A model generated the notes under the pieces. That model saw only the letters and a program-made list of their open reading frames with translations. It made no database searches and was not told the origin of the DNA. The position numbers and the translations under genes were made by a program. Below, piece by piece: positions 43,332 to 51,974 of a stretch of DNA of 63,128 nucleotides. The stretch lies in contig CABVRX010000021.1 in assembly GCA_902500825.1 (NCBI GenBank), positions 1-63,128 of the forward strand, written 5' to 3'. Position 1 is the stretch's first letter. Each line of letters starts with the position of its first letter. This stretch comes from an uncultured Nitrospira sp. (GTDB lineage: Bacteria > Nitrospirota > Nitrospiria > Nitrospirales > Nitrospiraceae).

Positions 43332-45454
43332 CATACTAGATGCAGCGCGACGAGAATCATGTCGATGACCTTGATGCCGACAAACGGCACGATAACACCG
43401 CCCAACCCAAAGATCAGCAGGTGACGCCGCAGCAAGAGACCGGCACCGATCGGTTGATACTTGATTCCTCGTAAGGCAAGCGGAATGAGCGCGACGATGA
43501 TCAGCGCGTTGAAGATGACCGCTGACAGGACTGCGCTCTGGGGAGTCGCCAACCCCATCACGTTCAATGCGTCGAGCACCGGATAGGTCGTGGCAAAGGC
43601 CGCTGGAATGATCGCGAAGTACTTAGCCACATCGTTGGAGATGCTGAAGGTGGTCAACGCACCGCGTGTCATCAGCAACTGTTTGCCGATTTCTACGATT
43701 TCAATGAGCTTGGTGGGATTGGAATCCAAATCGACCAGATTCCCAGCCTCCTTGGCTGCTTGCGTTCCCGTATTCATGGCGACCGCCACATCAGCTTGAG
43801 CCAGCGCCGGGGCATCGTTCGTGCCATCGCCCGTCATGGCCACGAGTCGGCCTTCGGCCTGCATATCGCGGATCAATTTCAGTTTGGTCTCCGGTGTGGC
43901 CTGCGCAAGAAAATCATCCACCCCGGCTTCCGCCGCCACGGCCGCGGCTGTTTGTGGGTTGTCACCGGTGATCATGACTGTTTTGATGCCCATGCGCCGC
44001 AGCTCACCGAACCGATCTTTGATCCCGCCCTTGACGATATCTTTGAGCGCGATCACCCCGAGCACTTTTGCATTCTCTGCCACGACGAGAGGAGTCCCGC
44101 CTTGCTTCGCGATTGTCTCCACAAGAGCTTTCACGAATTGTGAGAAGTGTCCCCCTTTCGACGTGACATACGCTTCAATGGCATCGGCCGACCCCTTACG
44201 GATCTGCCGTCCGTCCAGATCGACTCCGCTCATGCGGGTTTGTGCCGTAAAGGGAATGAATTTGGCGCCTAGCTCATGGATGTCTCGCGCGCGCAATCCA
44301 TACTTCTCTTTCGCCAGAACGACGATGCTGCGGCCTTCCGGCGTCTCGTCAGCCAACGACGAAAGTTGGGCTGCATCGGCCAGGGCCTGGGCCTCTACTC
44401 CTTCTGCGGGAGTGAAGGTGGTCGCCTGACGGTTGCCCAGCGTAATCGTCCCGGTCTTATCCAGCAGCAGCACGTCCACATCGCCGGCGGCTTCGACCGC
44501 TTTCCCAGACATGGCAATCACATTCGCTTGCACCATCCGGTCCATGCCGGCAATCCCGATGGCCGAGAGGAGAGCCCCGATGGTCGTCGGAATCAGACAG
44601 ACCAAGAGTGCCACGAGCACCGTGACAGTGACCGGCATCCCCTGCCCCATGGCCTGCACGCTATAGAGCGAAAAGGGCAACAGAGTCACCGTTGCCAATA
44701 AGAAAATGATGGTCAGAGCTGCCAGCAGAATGGTCAGGGCGATTTCATTCGGTGTTTTCTGGCGCTTGGCTCCTTCCACCATCGCGATCATCCGGTCCAG
44801 GAAGCTTTCCCCAGGGCTCGCCGTGACACGAACGATGAGCCAGTCTGACAGAATCTTCGTGCCCCCTGTCACAGCACTGCGATCTCCTCCGCTTTCTCGT
44901 ATGACGGGCGCGCTCTCGCCGGTGATGGCGCTCTCATTCACGGACGCCACTCCCTCAACGATCTCGCCATCGGCGGGGATAAGATCTCCGGCTTCGACCA
45001 GGAATACATCCCCTTGCTTCAGTTGATTCGCCGACACCATGCTGAATGGATCGCCTCGCTGAAATTGACGGTTCCACACAGCAGAGTACTCGCTGCTGAG
45101 ATCGACCGTGCCAAGCTTCTTGGCCGTGAGTTCCCGTCGCGCCTTCTTGAGCCAATCGGCCTGCGCTTTGCCCCGACCCTCCGCCATCGCTTCGGCAAAG
45201 TTGGCAAACAGCACCGTGAACCAGAGCCACACCGTGATGAAAAGAATAAACTGGGTAGGAGCCTCGCCGACCCCCACCAGCGCTTGCAACAATAAAATGG
45301 TGGTGACGACACAACCGACCCACACTACGAACATCACCGGATTCTTGACCTGGTGACGCGGGTTTAACTTGCGAAAGGAATCGACTATTGCCTGGCGCAC
45401 GATCGTCGGCTCGAATAAGGACCGGCTCTTCTCCGCTTGAGTCTGTTTCGTCAT
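43331..45454 (-). CDS. kdpB: KdpB, potassium-transporting P-type ATPase
   Basis: A 707-residue P-type ATPase. Motifs: TGES in the actuator (ITGESAPV), phosphorylation site DKTGTIT, nucleotide-binding KGSAD, hinge [11 protein letters not shown]. The length equals or slightly exceeds the E. coli enzyme (682). It provides ATP hydrolysis for K+ uptake through KdpA. GAAGG before ATG 45454 lies just outside the edge of the repeat at 45467-45672, so that element supplies the entire kdpA-kdpB spacer but not the ribosome binding site. Confidence 0.96.
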   Translation of the reverse strand: MTKQTQAEKSRSLFEPTIVRQAIVDSFRKLNPRHQVKNPVMFVVWVGCVVTTILLLQALVGVGEAPTQFILFITVWLWFTVLFANFAEAMAEGRGKAQADWLKKARRELTAKKLGTVDLSSEYSAVWNRQFQRGDPFSMVSANQLKQGDVFLVEAGDLIPADGEIVEGVASVNESAITGESAPVIRESGGDRSAVTGGTKILSDWLIVRVTASPGESFLDRMIAMVEGAKRQKTPNEIALTILLAALTIIFLLATVTLLPFSLYSVQAMGQGMPVTVTVLVALLVCLIPTTIGALLSAIGIAGMDRMVQANVIAMSGKAVEAAGDVDVLLLDKTGTITLGNRQATTFTPAEGVEAQALADAAQLSSLADETPEGRSIVVLAKEKYGLRARDIHELGAKFIPFTAQTRMSGVDLDGRQIRKGSADAIEAYVTSKGGHFSQFVKALVETIAKQGGTPLVVAENAKVLGVIALKDIVKGGIKDRFGELRRMGIKTVMITGDNPQTAAAVAAEAGVDDFLAQATPETKLKLIRDMQAEGRLVAMTGDGTNDAPALAQADVAVAMNTGTQAAKEAGNLVDLDSNPTKLIEIVEIGKQLLMTRGALTTFSISNDVAKYFAIIPAAFATTYPVLDALNVMGLATPQSAVLSAVIFNALIIVALIPLALRGIKYQPIGAGLLLRRHLLIFGLGGVIVPFVGIKVIDMILVALHLV

Positions 45455-45466
45455 GATGTTCCTTCA

Positions 45467-45672
45467 CCCCCATTATTCACGAACGCTTCTACTGCAACCG
45501 CCGATACACCGCTGCGACGAGCTTGGCCGCGTGGGTTGCGCGCCCAAGCGGTCAGGCTCACCCCGCGCGGCCTCAACGTACTGCACGAGTATGCCTCGGC
45601 CGCGTGACTTCGCATGTCCGTCTCGCTTGGCGTCTCGACGGTTTCGCGACGAACCCTCATGAATAATGTGGG
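45467..45672. repeat. Long palindromic repeat between kdpA and kdpB (family B)
   Basis: A 206-bp element bounded by 16-bp terminal inverted repeats: CCCCCATTATTCACGA (45467-45482) and TCATGAATAATGTGGG (45657-45672), 14 of 16 pairing. Complementarity continues inward (AACCGCCGA against TCGACGGTT). The centre, read leftward, is GAGGCATACT...CAGTACGTTGAGGCC, almost the same as the core of family A copy 3. A 75-codon frame crosses it but has no support as a gene. Its right end is 11 bases from the kdpA stop. Confidence 0.8.
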
Positions 45673-45683
45673 ATTCACAACAA

Positions 45684-47486
45684 TCAGCCCATCATCAACA
45701 GATGCTCGACGATCGGGCCCAGCGCCAGCGCCGGCACGAACGTCAGACCACCGACCAGCAGCACGACGCCGATCAGCAAGACTACGAACAACGGCGTATG
45801 CGTCGGCAACGTTCCGGGACCGGCAGGCGTCAATTTCTTCCGCGCCAGGGCGCCGGCGAGCGCGAGAGTCAGCACCGCCAGCCAGAAGCGGGAGGCGAGC
45901 ATCGCTAATCCACCCGTGGTGTTATAGAAAACCGTATTGGCGTTCAGCCCGCCGAACGCGCTCCCGTTGTTGTTGCCCTGAGAGGTGTAGGCATAGAGAA
46001 TCTCGCTAAGGCCATGAGGGCCGGGATTGAGAATCGAAGCCGTGCCGGCAGTCGTGACCGTGGCGACCGCCGTCAGGCCCAACACGACGATCGGCATGAT
46101 CAAAATGAGTAGGGAGGCCATCTTCATCTCATAGGGCTCGATTTTCTTGCCGAGGTATTCCGGCGTGCGGCCGACCATCAGCCCGGCGATGAACACGGCG
46201 ATGATCGCAAAAACCAGCATCCCGTAGAGGCCCGAGCCGACGCCGCCCAGGATCACCTCGCCGAACTGCATCAGGAACAGCGAGACCAGGCCGCCCAAGG
46301 GCGTGAACGAGTCATGCATCGAATCGACGGCGCCGGTCGACGTCGCGGTCGTCGCGGCGGCAAAGATCGCGGTGCGCGCGATGCCGAAGCGCGCCTCTTT
46401 GCCTTCCATATTTCCGCCCGGCTGGACACTGCTCGGGGCGTGATCGACGCCGAGCGTCGCGATCCGAGGATTTCCGGCGGATTCGGCCAGATAGCCGCCC
46501 AGCACAAAGACGAGCAACACCGCCAGCATCGCGGCGAGAATCGTCCAGCCTTGCCGCGTATCACCGACCATGACGCCGAACGTATAGGTCAACGCGGCGG
46601 CAAGCAGGGTTTCGGCCAAGATCAGCAGGAAGTCGGTAAACGGCGTGGGACTCTCAAACGGATGCGCGGCGTTCGCGTTAAAGAAGCCGCCCCCGTTGGT
46701 GCCGAGATGTTTAATGGCGACTTGCGAGGCGGCCGGGCCGACGGCCAATATCTGATGGTGCGCGGTCGCCGGCTCCGTCTTCGGCTTCCCCTGCTCATCC
46801 AACGACGGCTGTCCGTTGCCATCCGTCACCGGCTTCTCATACTGTACCGGCTGGACGACGCGCGCTGTTTTATAGTCATCGAACGTTTGGACGGCCCCCT
46901 GCCCGACCAACAGCAGCGCGACGATCATCGCGAGCGGAAGCAAGATGTACAGAGTGCTCCGAACGAGATCCACCCAGAAGTTGCCGATGGTCTGCGAACT
47001 GCGACGAGCCAGCCCTCGGATGAAGGCGACGAGAATAGCCATGCCGGTCGCCGTCGAGACGAAATTCTGAACGGTGAGGCCCATCATCTGCGTGAGATAG
47101 CTCATCGTTGATTCGCCGCCGTATGCTTGCCAGTTTGTGTTGGTGGTAAAGCTGGCCGCCGTATTGAACGCAAGATCAGGCGCCACGGCGCCGAACGCCT
47201 GGGGATTGAGCGGCAGGAGTCCCTGTATCCGTTGCAACAGGTAGAGGGCCAGGAGTCCGAACACGTTGAACAGGAGCATCGCGACAGCGTAGGTCTTCCA
47301 CGTCATCTCTTCATGGGAACAGACGCCGCAGAGTCGATAGAGGCTTCTCTCAGCGGGACCCAGCACGCGATCCAAGCCGCAGGGCTTACCTTCATGTACG
47401 CGCGCCATGTACCAGCCAAGCGGCTTGACGAGCGCGAGCAGAACTCCAAAAAAGAGGACGATTTGCACGAGGCCGTTGATTGTCAT
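45684..47486 (-). CDS. kdpA: KdpA, potassium-translocating subunit
   Basis: A 600-residue membrane subunit of the superfamily of K+ transporters, with ten-plus transmembrane helices and four filter-type loops: [42 protein letters not shown] and [12 protein letters not shown]. It selects and conducts K+. ATG 47486 is taken as start because its A overlaps the kdpF stop (TGATG), the classical arrangement; the frame itself begins at GTG 47495. The C-terminus is intact to TGA at 45684. Confidence 0.96.
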   Translation of the reverse strand: MTINGLVQIVLFFGVLLALVKPLGWYMARVHEGKPCGLDRVLGPAERSLYRLCGVCSHEEMTWKTYAVAMLLFNVFGLLALYLLQRIQGLLPLNPQAFGAVAPDLAFNTAASFTTNTNWQAYGGESTMSYLTQMMGLTVQNFVSTATGMAILVAFIRGLARRSSQTIGNFWVDLVRSTLYILLPLAMIVALLLVGQGAVQTFDDYKTARVVQPVQYEKPVTDGNGQPSLDEQGKPKTEPATAHHQILAVGPAASQVAIKHLGTNGGGFFNANAAHPFESPTPFTDFLLILAETLLAAALTYTFGVMVGDTRQGWTILAAMLAVLLVFVLGGYLAESAGNPRIATLGVDHAPSSVQPGGNMEGKEARFGIARTAIFAAATTATSTGAVDSMHDSFTPLGGLVSLFLMQFGEVILGGVGSGLYGMLVFAIIAVFIAGLMVGRTPEYLGKKIEPYEMKMASLLILIMPIVVLGLTAVATVTTAGTASILNPGPHGLSEILYAYTSQGNNNGSAFGGLNANTVFYNTTGGLAMLASRFWLAVLTLALAGALARKKLTPAGPGTLPTHTPLFVVLLIGVVLLVGGLTFVPALALGPIVEHLLMMG

Positions 47487-47575
47487 CAGAACCACTCCGC
47501 CTTCAGTAAGGCGACCATGAGATAAACGAGCAGGCCCAAGGAAAGCATGCCGCCGAATAAGTACGTACCGTTCAT
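47486..47575 (-). CDS. kdpF: KdpF, small membrane subunit
   Basis: A 29-residue hydrophobic peptide: [10 protein letters not shown], then [19 protein letters not shown]. It is one transmembrane helix with the Y-L-x-x-AL-L-K-x-E-x-F end typical of KdpF. It stabilises the Kdp complex. GGGGGA lies six bases before ATG 47575, and the stop overlaps the kdpA start by one base. It is below common gene-finder length limits and easily missed. Confidence 0.9.
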   Translation of the reverse strand: MNGTYLFGGMLSLGLLVYLMVALLKAEWF

Positions 47576-47594
47576 AGCCATTCCCCCAAGCCCC

Positions 47595-47675
47595 CTACAA
47601 TCGATCCAACACCGAGATGAGCCAGCCGGACGCGAGAAAGAAACCGATTGCTAATCCGATGAACACGATATCCAT
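47595..47675 (-). CDS. 26-residue membrane peptide upstream of kdpF
   Basis: MDIVFIGLAI followed by GFFLASGWLISVLDRL: one hydrophobic helix with an N-terminal Asp and a C-terminal LDRL. AAAGGA stands seven bases before ATG 47675, an excellent ribosome binding site, and kdpF starts 19 bases after its stop. Similar tiny open frames precede kdpF in some other bacteria to my recollection, but I know of no assigned name. It is probably the true first gene of the operon and an extra single-helix partner of the pump (inference). Confidence 0.75.
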   Translation of the reverse strand: MDIVFIGLAIGFFLASGWLISVLDRL

Positions 47676-47717
47676 ATTGAAATCCTTTCTGTCCCGATGA
47701 AGAGCCTAACAAACGAC

Positions 47718-47737
47718 GCGTAAAAACGGCGTCAAAA
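47718..47737 (-). promoter_or_regulatory. Candidate KdpE operator (direct repeat)
   Basis: On the minus strand TTTTGACGC is repeated as TTTTTACGC with an 11-base period, 43 bases before the first small open frame of the kdp operon. Direct half-sites 10-11 bases apart are the normal binding form of OmpR-family regulators. No clear -10 could be placed, so the exact promoter is open. Confidence 0.45.
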
Positions 47738-47809
47738 TGGTCGAGAGGATCGTCAAGAAGGGATTAAAATTGACTGGAAAGAGGAGCGTTATGACAGGAG
47801 TAACGGTAG

Positions 47810-48562
47810 TTAGGTGAACAGCCGGCGATACTGACGCAGCAAGATGATGCCTCCCCAAACAAAGGAGGCGAGCATGAGCAGAATTCCGACGTTATACGTG
47901 AGATGAGCCAACCAATGGTCCCATTCCAATAAATCCAGCATCGTCAGGATATTGTTCCAGTCGTGTCCATCGGTCTCTTTTCCAGTGACTCCGCCTAGCA
48001 AGAGGAGATCCATCGCTCTCGCATCATCGATGTACGGAGCGACATCCATCATGCTCTCGGCTGTCCACCACAAAGCCACGGAGGCTCCGAAGGGATCACG
48101 AGTCTTCACAAGGAAGGTGCCAAGACATACGATTGGCATGAGGATCTGGCCGAGCGTTCCTCCCAGAATCGTCATGAAGCGACCGAACGGAACGAAGATC
48201 ACATGCCCGGTTTCGTGAAAGGGCAGATTGATCAGGTGAAGAAACGATTCGCCGGTGTAATTAGTTTCGAGGGGTGTGGTGATAAACTTCCAACCCCACC
48301 AGATCATCGCAGTCAACACAGCGACTCGACCGTAGAGCGTCATCGAATCGGTCGTGGTGTCCGATTCAATCAGCCAGTGCTTAGCCGTCATCAGCCATTC
48401 GGACTTCCTCCGCGACGATTGGCCTGACGAGAGGCGAGCCGCCACCACTTCCGGTCGATACTTGGCAAAGAGGAGGCCGCATCGAACACACTCCTTCCCC
48501 TCATCCAACCGTGGAGCCTGACATTTTGGACAACGGGTCGTAGAGGCACCGACCGTACGCAT
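47810..48562 (-). CDS. Zinc-ribbon membrane protein with M50-like HExxH
   Basis: A 250-residue protein. An N-terminal zinc ribbon has Cys11, 14, 25 and 28, then a linker and about five transmembrane helices. The motif HETGH (116-120) inside the membrane region (NLPFHETGHVIFVPFG) matches the zinc-binding helix of intramembrane M50 peptidases, and a later Asp-rich segment (MDVAPYIDDARAMD) could supply the third ligand. A proteolytic role is plausible but unproven. It follows a true site-2 protease gene by 83 bases, so two intramembrane peptidase-like genes are adjacent. Confidence 0.8.
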   Translation of the reverse strand: MRTVGASTTRCPKCQAPRLDEGKECVRCGLLFAKYRPEVVAARLSSGQSSRRKSEWLMTAKHWLIESDTTTDSMTLYGRVAVLTAMIWWGWKFITTPLETNYTGESFLHLINLPFHETGHVIFVPFGRFMTILGGTLGQILMPIVCLGTFLVKTRDPFGASVALWWTAESMMDVAPYIDDARAMDLLLLGGVTGKETDGHDWNNILTMLDLLEWDHWLAHLTYNVGILLMLASFVWGGIILLRQYRRLFT

Positions 48563-48645
48563 CTCTACACTTTAGGATCGCGCCAGAAATCGGACAAGGA
48601 AATCTGAAGAACGAGTACGAGCGAGGAGGAAGCGGCTGTGAAGCG

Positions 48646-49626
48646 TTAATGGAAAGAGAAAGGCACCGGCGCAAACGTGACGACAAAGACGACAAACGCA
48701 ATCCATCCGACAATCGTCCGATTACGACCCAACGGCACCTGAGGATCCATGACAGGGGGATGACCGACGCCCCACAGACCCGCCATGAACGCCCACAGAA
48801 ACCAGCCGGACCAGCCATAGAATCCCAAGACCAATAAGATGGGCAAAAAGGCGAGCGCCATCGTCCGCTGTCGCGGCCCCCACAAGGCGTAGGCGACATG
48901 GCCGCCGTCGAGCTGACCGATTGGAAGAAGATTGAGGCAAGTGACAAAGAGCCCGAACCAGGCGGCAAATCCGATCGGGTGGAGCACGACGTCAGCCTCC
49001 GGCGATAACGGTCCGATCACCACCCACGACATGAATTGCAACAGTAAGGGCTCACCTAGATGCAAGCCATACGTAGCCGTTCGATCCACGACCGTGGAGA
49101 GATTGAGGCCGATGATCAGCGCAATGACGGCGACTATAAAACCAGCCAAGGGACCGGCGACGCCGATATCGAACAAGGCGCGACGACTGAGAATCGGCCC
49201 CCGCATGCGGATGATGGCGCCGAACGTCCCAATGAAATGAGGCGGCCCAGGAATAAACAAGGGCAAGGAGGCCGGCACTCGATGGATCTTTGACAACAGA
49301 TAATGGCCCAACTCATGTGTCGTGAGGATAAAGAGCAGGGCACCGGCGAAAGGGATTCCACGCCAAAGCGTCTCAGGAGAGGTCAGAAGATAATTCACAG
49401 GCCCGCGCACCGGACCGTTATAGGCTTGGTAGGCCCCCGCCCATAAGGTTGTAAACACCGTCAGGAGAAAGAGGACGATCGGCAAGGTCCACTTCGAGAA
49501 AAACGACGGTTCTTCGTCATCATCGCTCTCTATTTGGTCCGCCGGCTGCGGAACCCGCTCTTCGCCGGCGTCCACGACGAGACCTCTATCGAGATCGCGA
49601 TGTTCAGGCCGTCCCAATCCATCCAT
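48646..49626 (-). CDS. Site-2 protease family (M50) membrane peptidase
   Basis: A 326-residue intramembrane metalloprotease. Zinc motif HELGH at 104-108; the second catalytic motif NLLPIGQLDGGH near 233-244 supplies the third ligand Asp. Six or so transmembrane helices. An acidic cytosolic N-terminus (about 1-45) precedes the first helix, and there is no PDZ domain, as in the plant-EGY-like and bacterial FtsH-independent group. Such enzymes release anti-sigma factors or other membrane-tethered regulators; no such substrate gene is next to it. It is 11 bases after the HTH-hydrolase gene, in one operon. Confidence 0.92.
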   Translation of the reverse strand: MDGLGRPEHRDLDRGLVVDAGEERVPQPADQIESDDDEEPSFFSKWTLPIVLFLLTVFTTLWAGAYQAYNGPVRGPVNYLLTSPETLWRGIPFAGALLFILTTHELGHYLLSKIHRVPASLPLFIPGPPHFIGTFGAIIRMRGPILSRRALFDIGVAGPLAGFIVAVIALIIGLNLSTVVDRTATYGLHLGEPLLLQFMSWVVIGPLSPEADVVLHPIGFAAWFGLFVTCLNLLPIGQLDGGHVAYALWGPRQRTMALAFLPILLVLGFYGWSGWFLWAFMAGLWGVGHPPVMDPQVPLGRNRTIVGWIAFVVFVVTFAPVPFSFH

Positions 49627-49637
49627 GTCTTCCCTGT

Positions 49638-50480
49638 CTATTGAATGACCCCAAACGGATTATGGTCGAGTTCTTCCTCAACAGTCGTGGCAGGTCCATG
49701 TCCGGGCAAGAGACGATGGTCTGGCGAGAGAGTCAGCACGTGCCGGCGCACCGAGTCGAGATGCGTCGAGTACAACTCCTTGGGATTGGAGCGGCCGATT
49801 GATCCGGCAAAGAGGGTATCGCCGACGAAGCACACAGGCCATTGTGCATCATCGACACGATAACAGATGCCGCCCGGCGTATGGCCCGGCGTTAATAAAC
49901 ATTGGACGGCACGATGCCCGACCTGGATAGAAAAACCATCGCCCGGCACAACCAACAAATCCGTTCGTGGCTGCCAACTCAGTAGGTCCAGATCCTCCGA
50001 TCCAAGATAGACCGGAACTTCATGTCGGCCCAGAATCTGCTCGATCCCGTCTGCATGGTCCGCATGGCCATGTGTCAGACAAATTCCGATGAGACGCAAT
50101 CTGTATCGACGAAGCAGATCAAGCATCGCGGGGGCGTTATAGGCCGTATCAACCAACAGCGCCTCACCCTCATCATGCAAGATGTACCCCTGTACACCAT
50201 ACCCATTGATAGACCCATGAACCATCTCCACCCAGGGCGGCATGCGCTGCGCAACCGGCTCCCACTTATCGATGGCGATTTGCTCGAGCGACTCAGCTCG
50301 CAAACCCAAGGCCTTTGCCAGTGCGCGCACCTCCGCACGGTCTCGCGGTCGATCGCCACGTTCCAGCGCCGTAATATCGCCGCCGGGCAACCCCGTCATC
50401 CGCGCAACATCGCCGACCGACAACCCTTGTCCGGTACGCGCTTTTTTAAGAATGTCGGAAAAGTCGTCTTCTAACGGCAT
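49638..50480 (-). CDS. HTH-XRE / metallo-beta-lactamase fusion hydrolase
   Basis: A 280-residue two-domain protein. Residues 8-62 form a Cro/cI-type helix-turn-helix (LSVGDVARMTGLPGGDITAL), and residues 75-280 a metallo-beta-lactamase domain with HGHADH (137-142), PGHTPGG, FVGDTLF and LPGHGP, all zinc ligands present. The hydrolase part resembles glyoxalase-II-type thioesterases. DNA binding and thioester hydrolysis in one polypeptide suggests a metabolite-gated regulator or simply a bifunctional fusion. It lies in the same operon as the M16 peptidases and the site-2 protease, 15 bases after the former. Confidence 0.9.
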   Translation of the reverse strand: MPLEDDFSDILKKARTGQGLSVGDVARMTGLPGGDITALERGDRPRDRAEVRALAKALGLRAESLEQIAIDKWEPVAQRMPPWVEMVHGSINGYGVQGYILHDEGEALLVDTAYNAPAMLDLLRRYRLRLIGICLTHGHADHADGIEQILGRHEVPVYLGSEDLDLLSWQPRTDLLVVPGDGFSIQVGHRAVQCLLTPGHTPGGICYRVDDAQWPVCFVGDTLFAGSIGRSNPKELYSTHLDSVRRHVLTLSPDHRLLPGHGPATTVEEELDHNPFGVIQ

Positions 50481-50495
50481 GACGGCTACAGCCCA

Positions 50496-51974
50496 TCACC
50501 CTTCCGGACTCAGTTTAATTTCCTTCACATCTCCGAACGTCGCAAGGGCCTTCGGCAAGGCCTCACCTGACCCGACGGCGACGATCTTCAAACGGTCCGG
50601 ATGCAAATGTTTCTTGGCCGCCGCTAAGACGTCTTCCTTGGTCAGCTTCACCACCTTGGCGCGCAACTGTTGGAGAAAGTCCTTCGGCAATCCATCGTAC
50701 TCTAACTCGACCAACCGGCTGACGATCGCCGAAGGGCTGGAAAAAGAAAACACGAACGAATTGACGTACGCTTCTTTGGCCTCGGCAAGCTCTGCATCGG
50801 TCACCGGCTCAGCGCGCATGCGGTCGATATTCGCCACAAATCGCTCGATCACTTCCTGAGTGGAAATCAACTTGGTTTCCGCCCGCATCAGCCAGATACC
50901 TTGGTCATGCATGCCGGTATTGAGACGGCTGCCGACGGAATAGGCCAATCCCCGTTTCGATCGCACGTCGTTGAACAGGCGGCTGCGGAATGAGCTTCCA
51001 CCCAAAATATCGTTCGCGATGGCCAATGCCACATAGTCGGGATCATTCTCCTTGATCGAGAGATGTCCCACCCGGAGATGGGTCTGTGAGGTATCTTTCC
51101 CGACGAACCTGACAACCGGTCTGGATATTTCCGCGTCCGGCACATTGGAAATCTTCAGCTCCGGCACCATTCCCTTTTTCCAATCTCCGAACACTGTACG
51201 AAGAGAGGCGATCATCTCGTCTCTCTTGAAGTCTCCCGTCACACCGAGGATCATACCGTTCGGGTGAATCGTGTTGCGATGGAACGTGACGAGATCATCC
51301 CTCGTGATACGTTTCACCGAATCCAGCGAGCTTTCTCGCGCGCTCGGATGATCCGCCCCATAGAGCATCTTGGCAAATTCCCGGCCGACGATGGAGCCGG
51401 GATTATCCTGACGGCGGCGGATCGCCTCGATGGCCTGCAACCTGACCAATTCAACACGGGCGGGATCAAACGCTGGAGTCCGAATGAGACCGGCGAAGAT
51501 CTCCAATCCCCGATTCACGTCCTTGCTCAAGACATCGAGAGATGCCGACCCTGATTGTCGCCCGATCCCAATACTCACATCGGCCGCGAATTGCTCCAGT
51601 TCGGCATCAACCTGTTCCGCGGAAAGGCCACCGCCACCACCGGTCCGCATGACTGCCCCGGTCATGCCCGCCAGTCCGACCTTATCGGATGGATCAAGCC
51701 AGCTACCGGTCCGCATCGTAGCCGTGATCGTCACCAACGATAATTCATGGTCTTCCAGGAGATAGAGGACCATGCCGTTGTCCAGCACGACTCGTTCGGG
51801 CTCCGGCGGTGAAAATTCCACCGGTTTAAACGTCATAGTTCTGGGATCGCTGACGGTCGGATCGGCCGAATAGGCGATCACAACAGATGCCAGCAGCATC
51901 ACCAACATGCCAAGTGCCCTTCCCATATGATGCAGGCTCCTCCACTCTGACCTATGCCCCTTGACCTGCCTCAT
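50496..51974 (-). CDS. M16 family peptidase, catalytically degenerate subunit
   Basis: A 492-residue exported protein (signal segment about 18-36, LGMLVMLLASVVIAYSA). It has the two-lobed M16 fold but lacks the HxxEH zinc motif; the corresponding region reads MTGAVMRTGGGGGLSAEQV. It keeps the C-lobe substrate-binding SKRGLAYSVGS with Arg-Tyr. Such inactive partners form heterodimers with an HxxEH-bearing M16 subunit, encoded by the neighbouring gene, as in mitochondrial MPP and bacterial periplasmic pairs. ATG 51974 overlaps that gene's stop by four bases; ATG 51926 is an alternative giving a shorter n-region. Confidence 0.92.
   Translation of the reverse strand: MRQVKGHRSEWRSLHHMGRALGMLVMLLASVVIAYSADPTVSDPRTMTFKPVEFSPPEPERVVLDNGMVLYLLEDHELSLVTITATMRTGSWLDPSDKVGLAGMTGAVMRTGGGGGLSAEQVDAELEQFAADVSIGIGRQSGSASLDVLSKDVNRGLEIFAGLIRTPAFDPARVELVRLQAIEAIRRRQDNPGSIVGREFAKMLYGADHPSARESSLDSVKRITRDDLVTFHRNTIHPNGMILGVTGDFKRDEMIASLRTVFGDWKKGMVPELKISNVPDAEISRPVVRFVGKDTSQTHLRVGHLSIKENDPDYVALAIANDILGGSSFRSRLFNDVRSKRGLAYSVGSRLNTGMHDQGIWLMRAETKLISTQEVIERFVANIDRMRAEPVTDAELAEAKEAYVNSFVFSFSSPSAIVSRLVELEYDGLPKDFLQQLRAKVVKLTKEDVLAAAKKHLHPDRLKIVAVGSGEALPKALATFGDVKEIKLSPEG

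Noticed and set aside
45451-45678. 75-codon leftward frame between kdpA and kdpB
   Set aside because: It is the palindromic repeat read as protein; the sequence is explained by inverted repeats, and there is no independent start signal.
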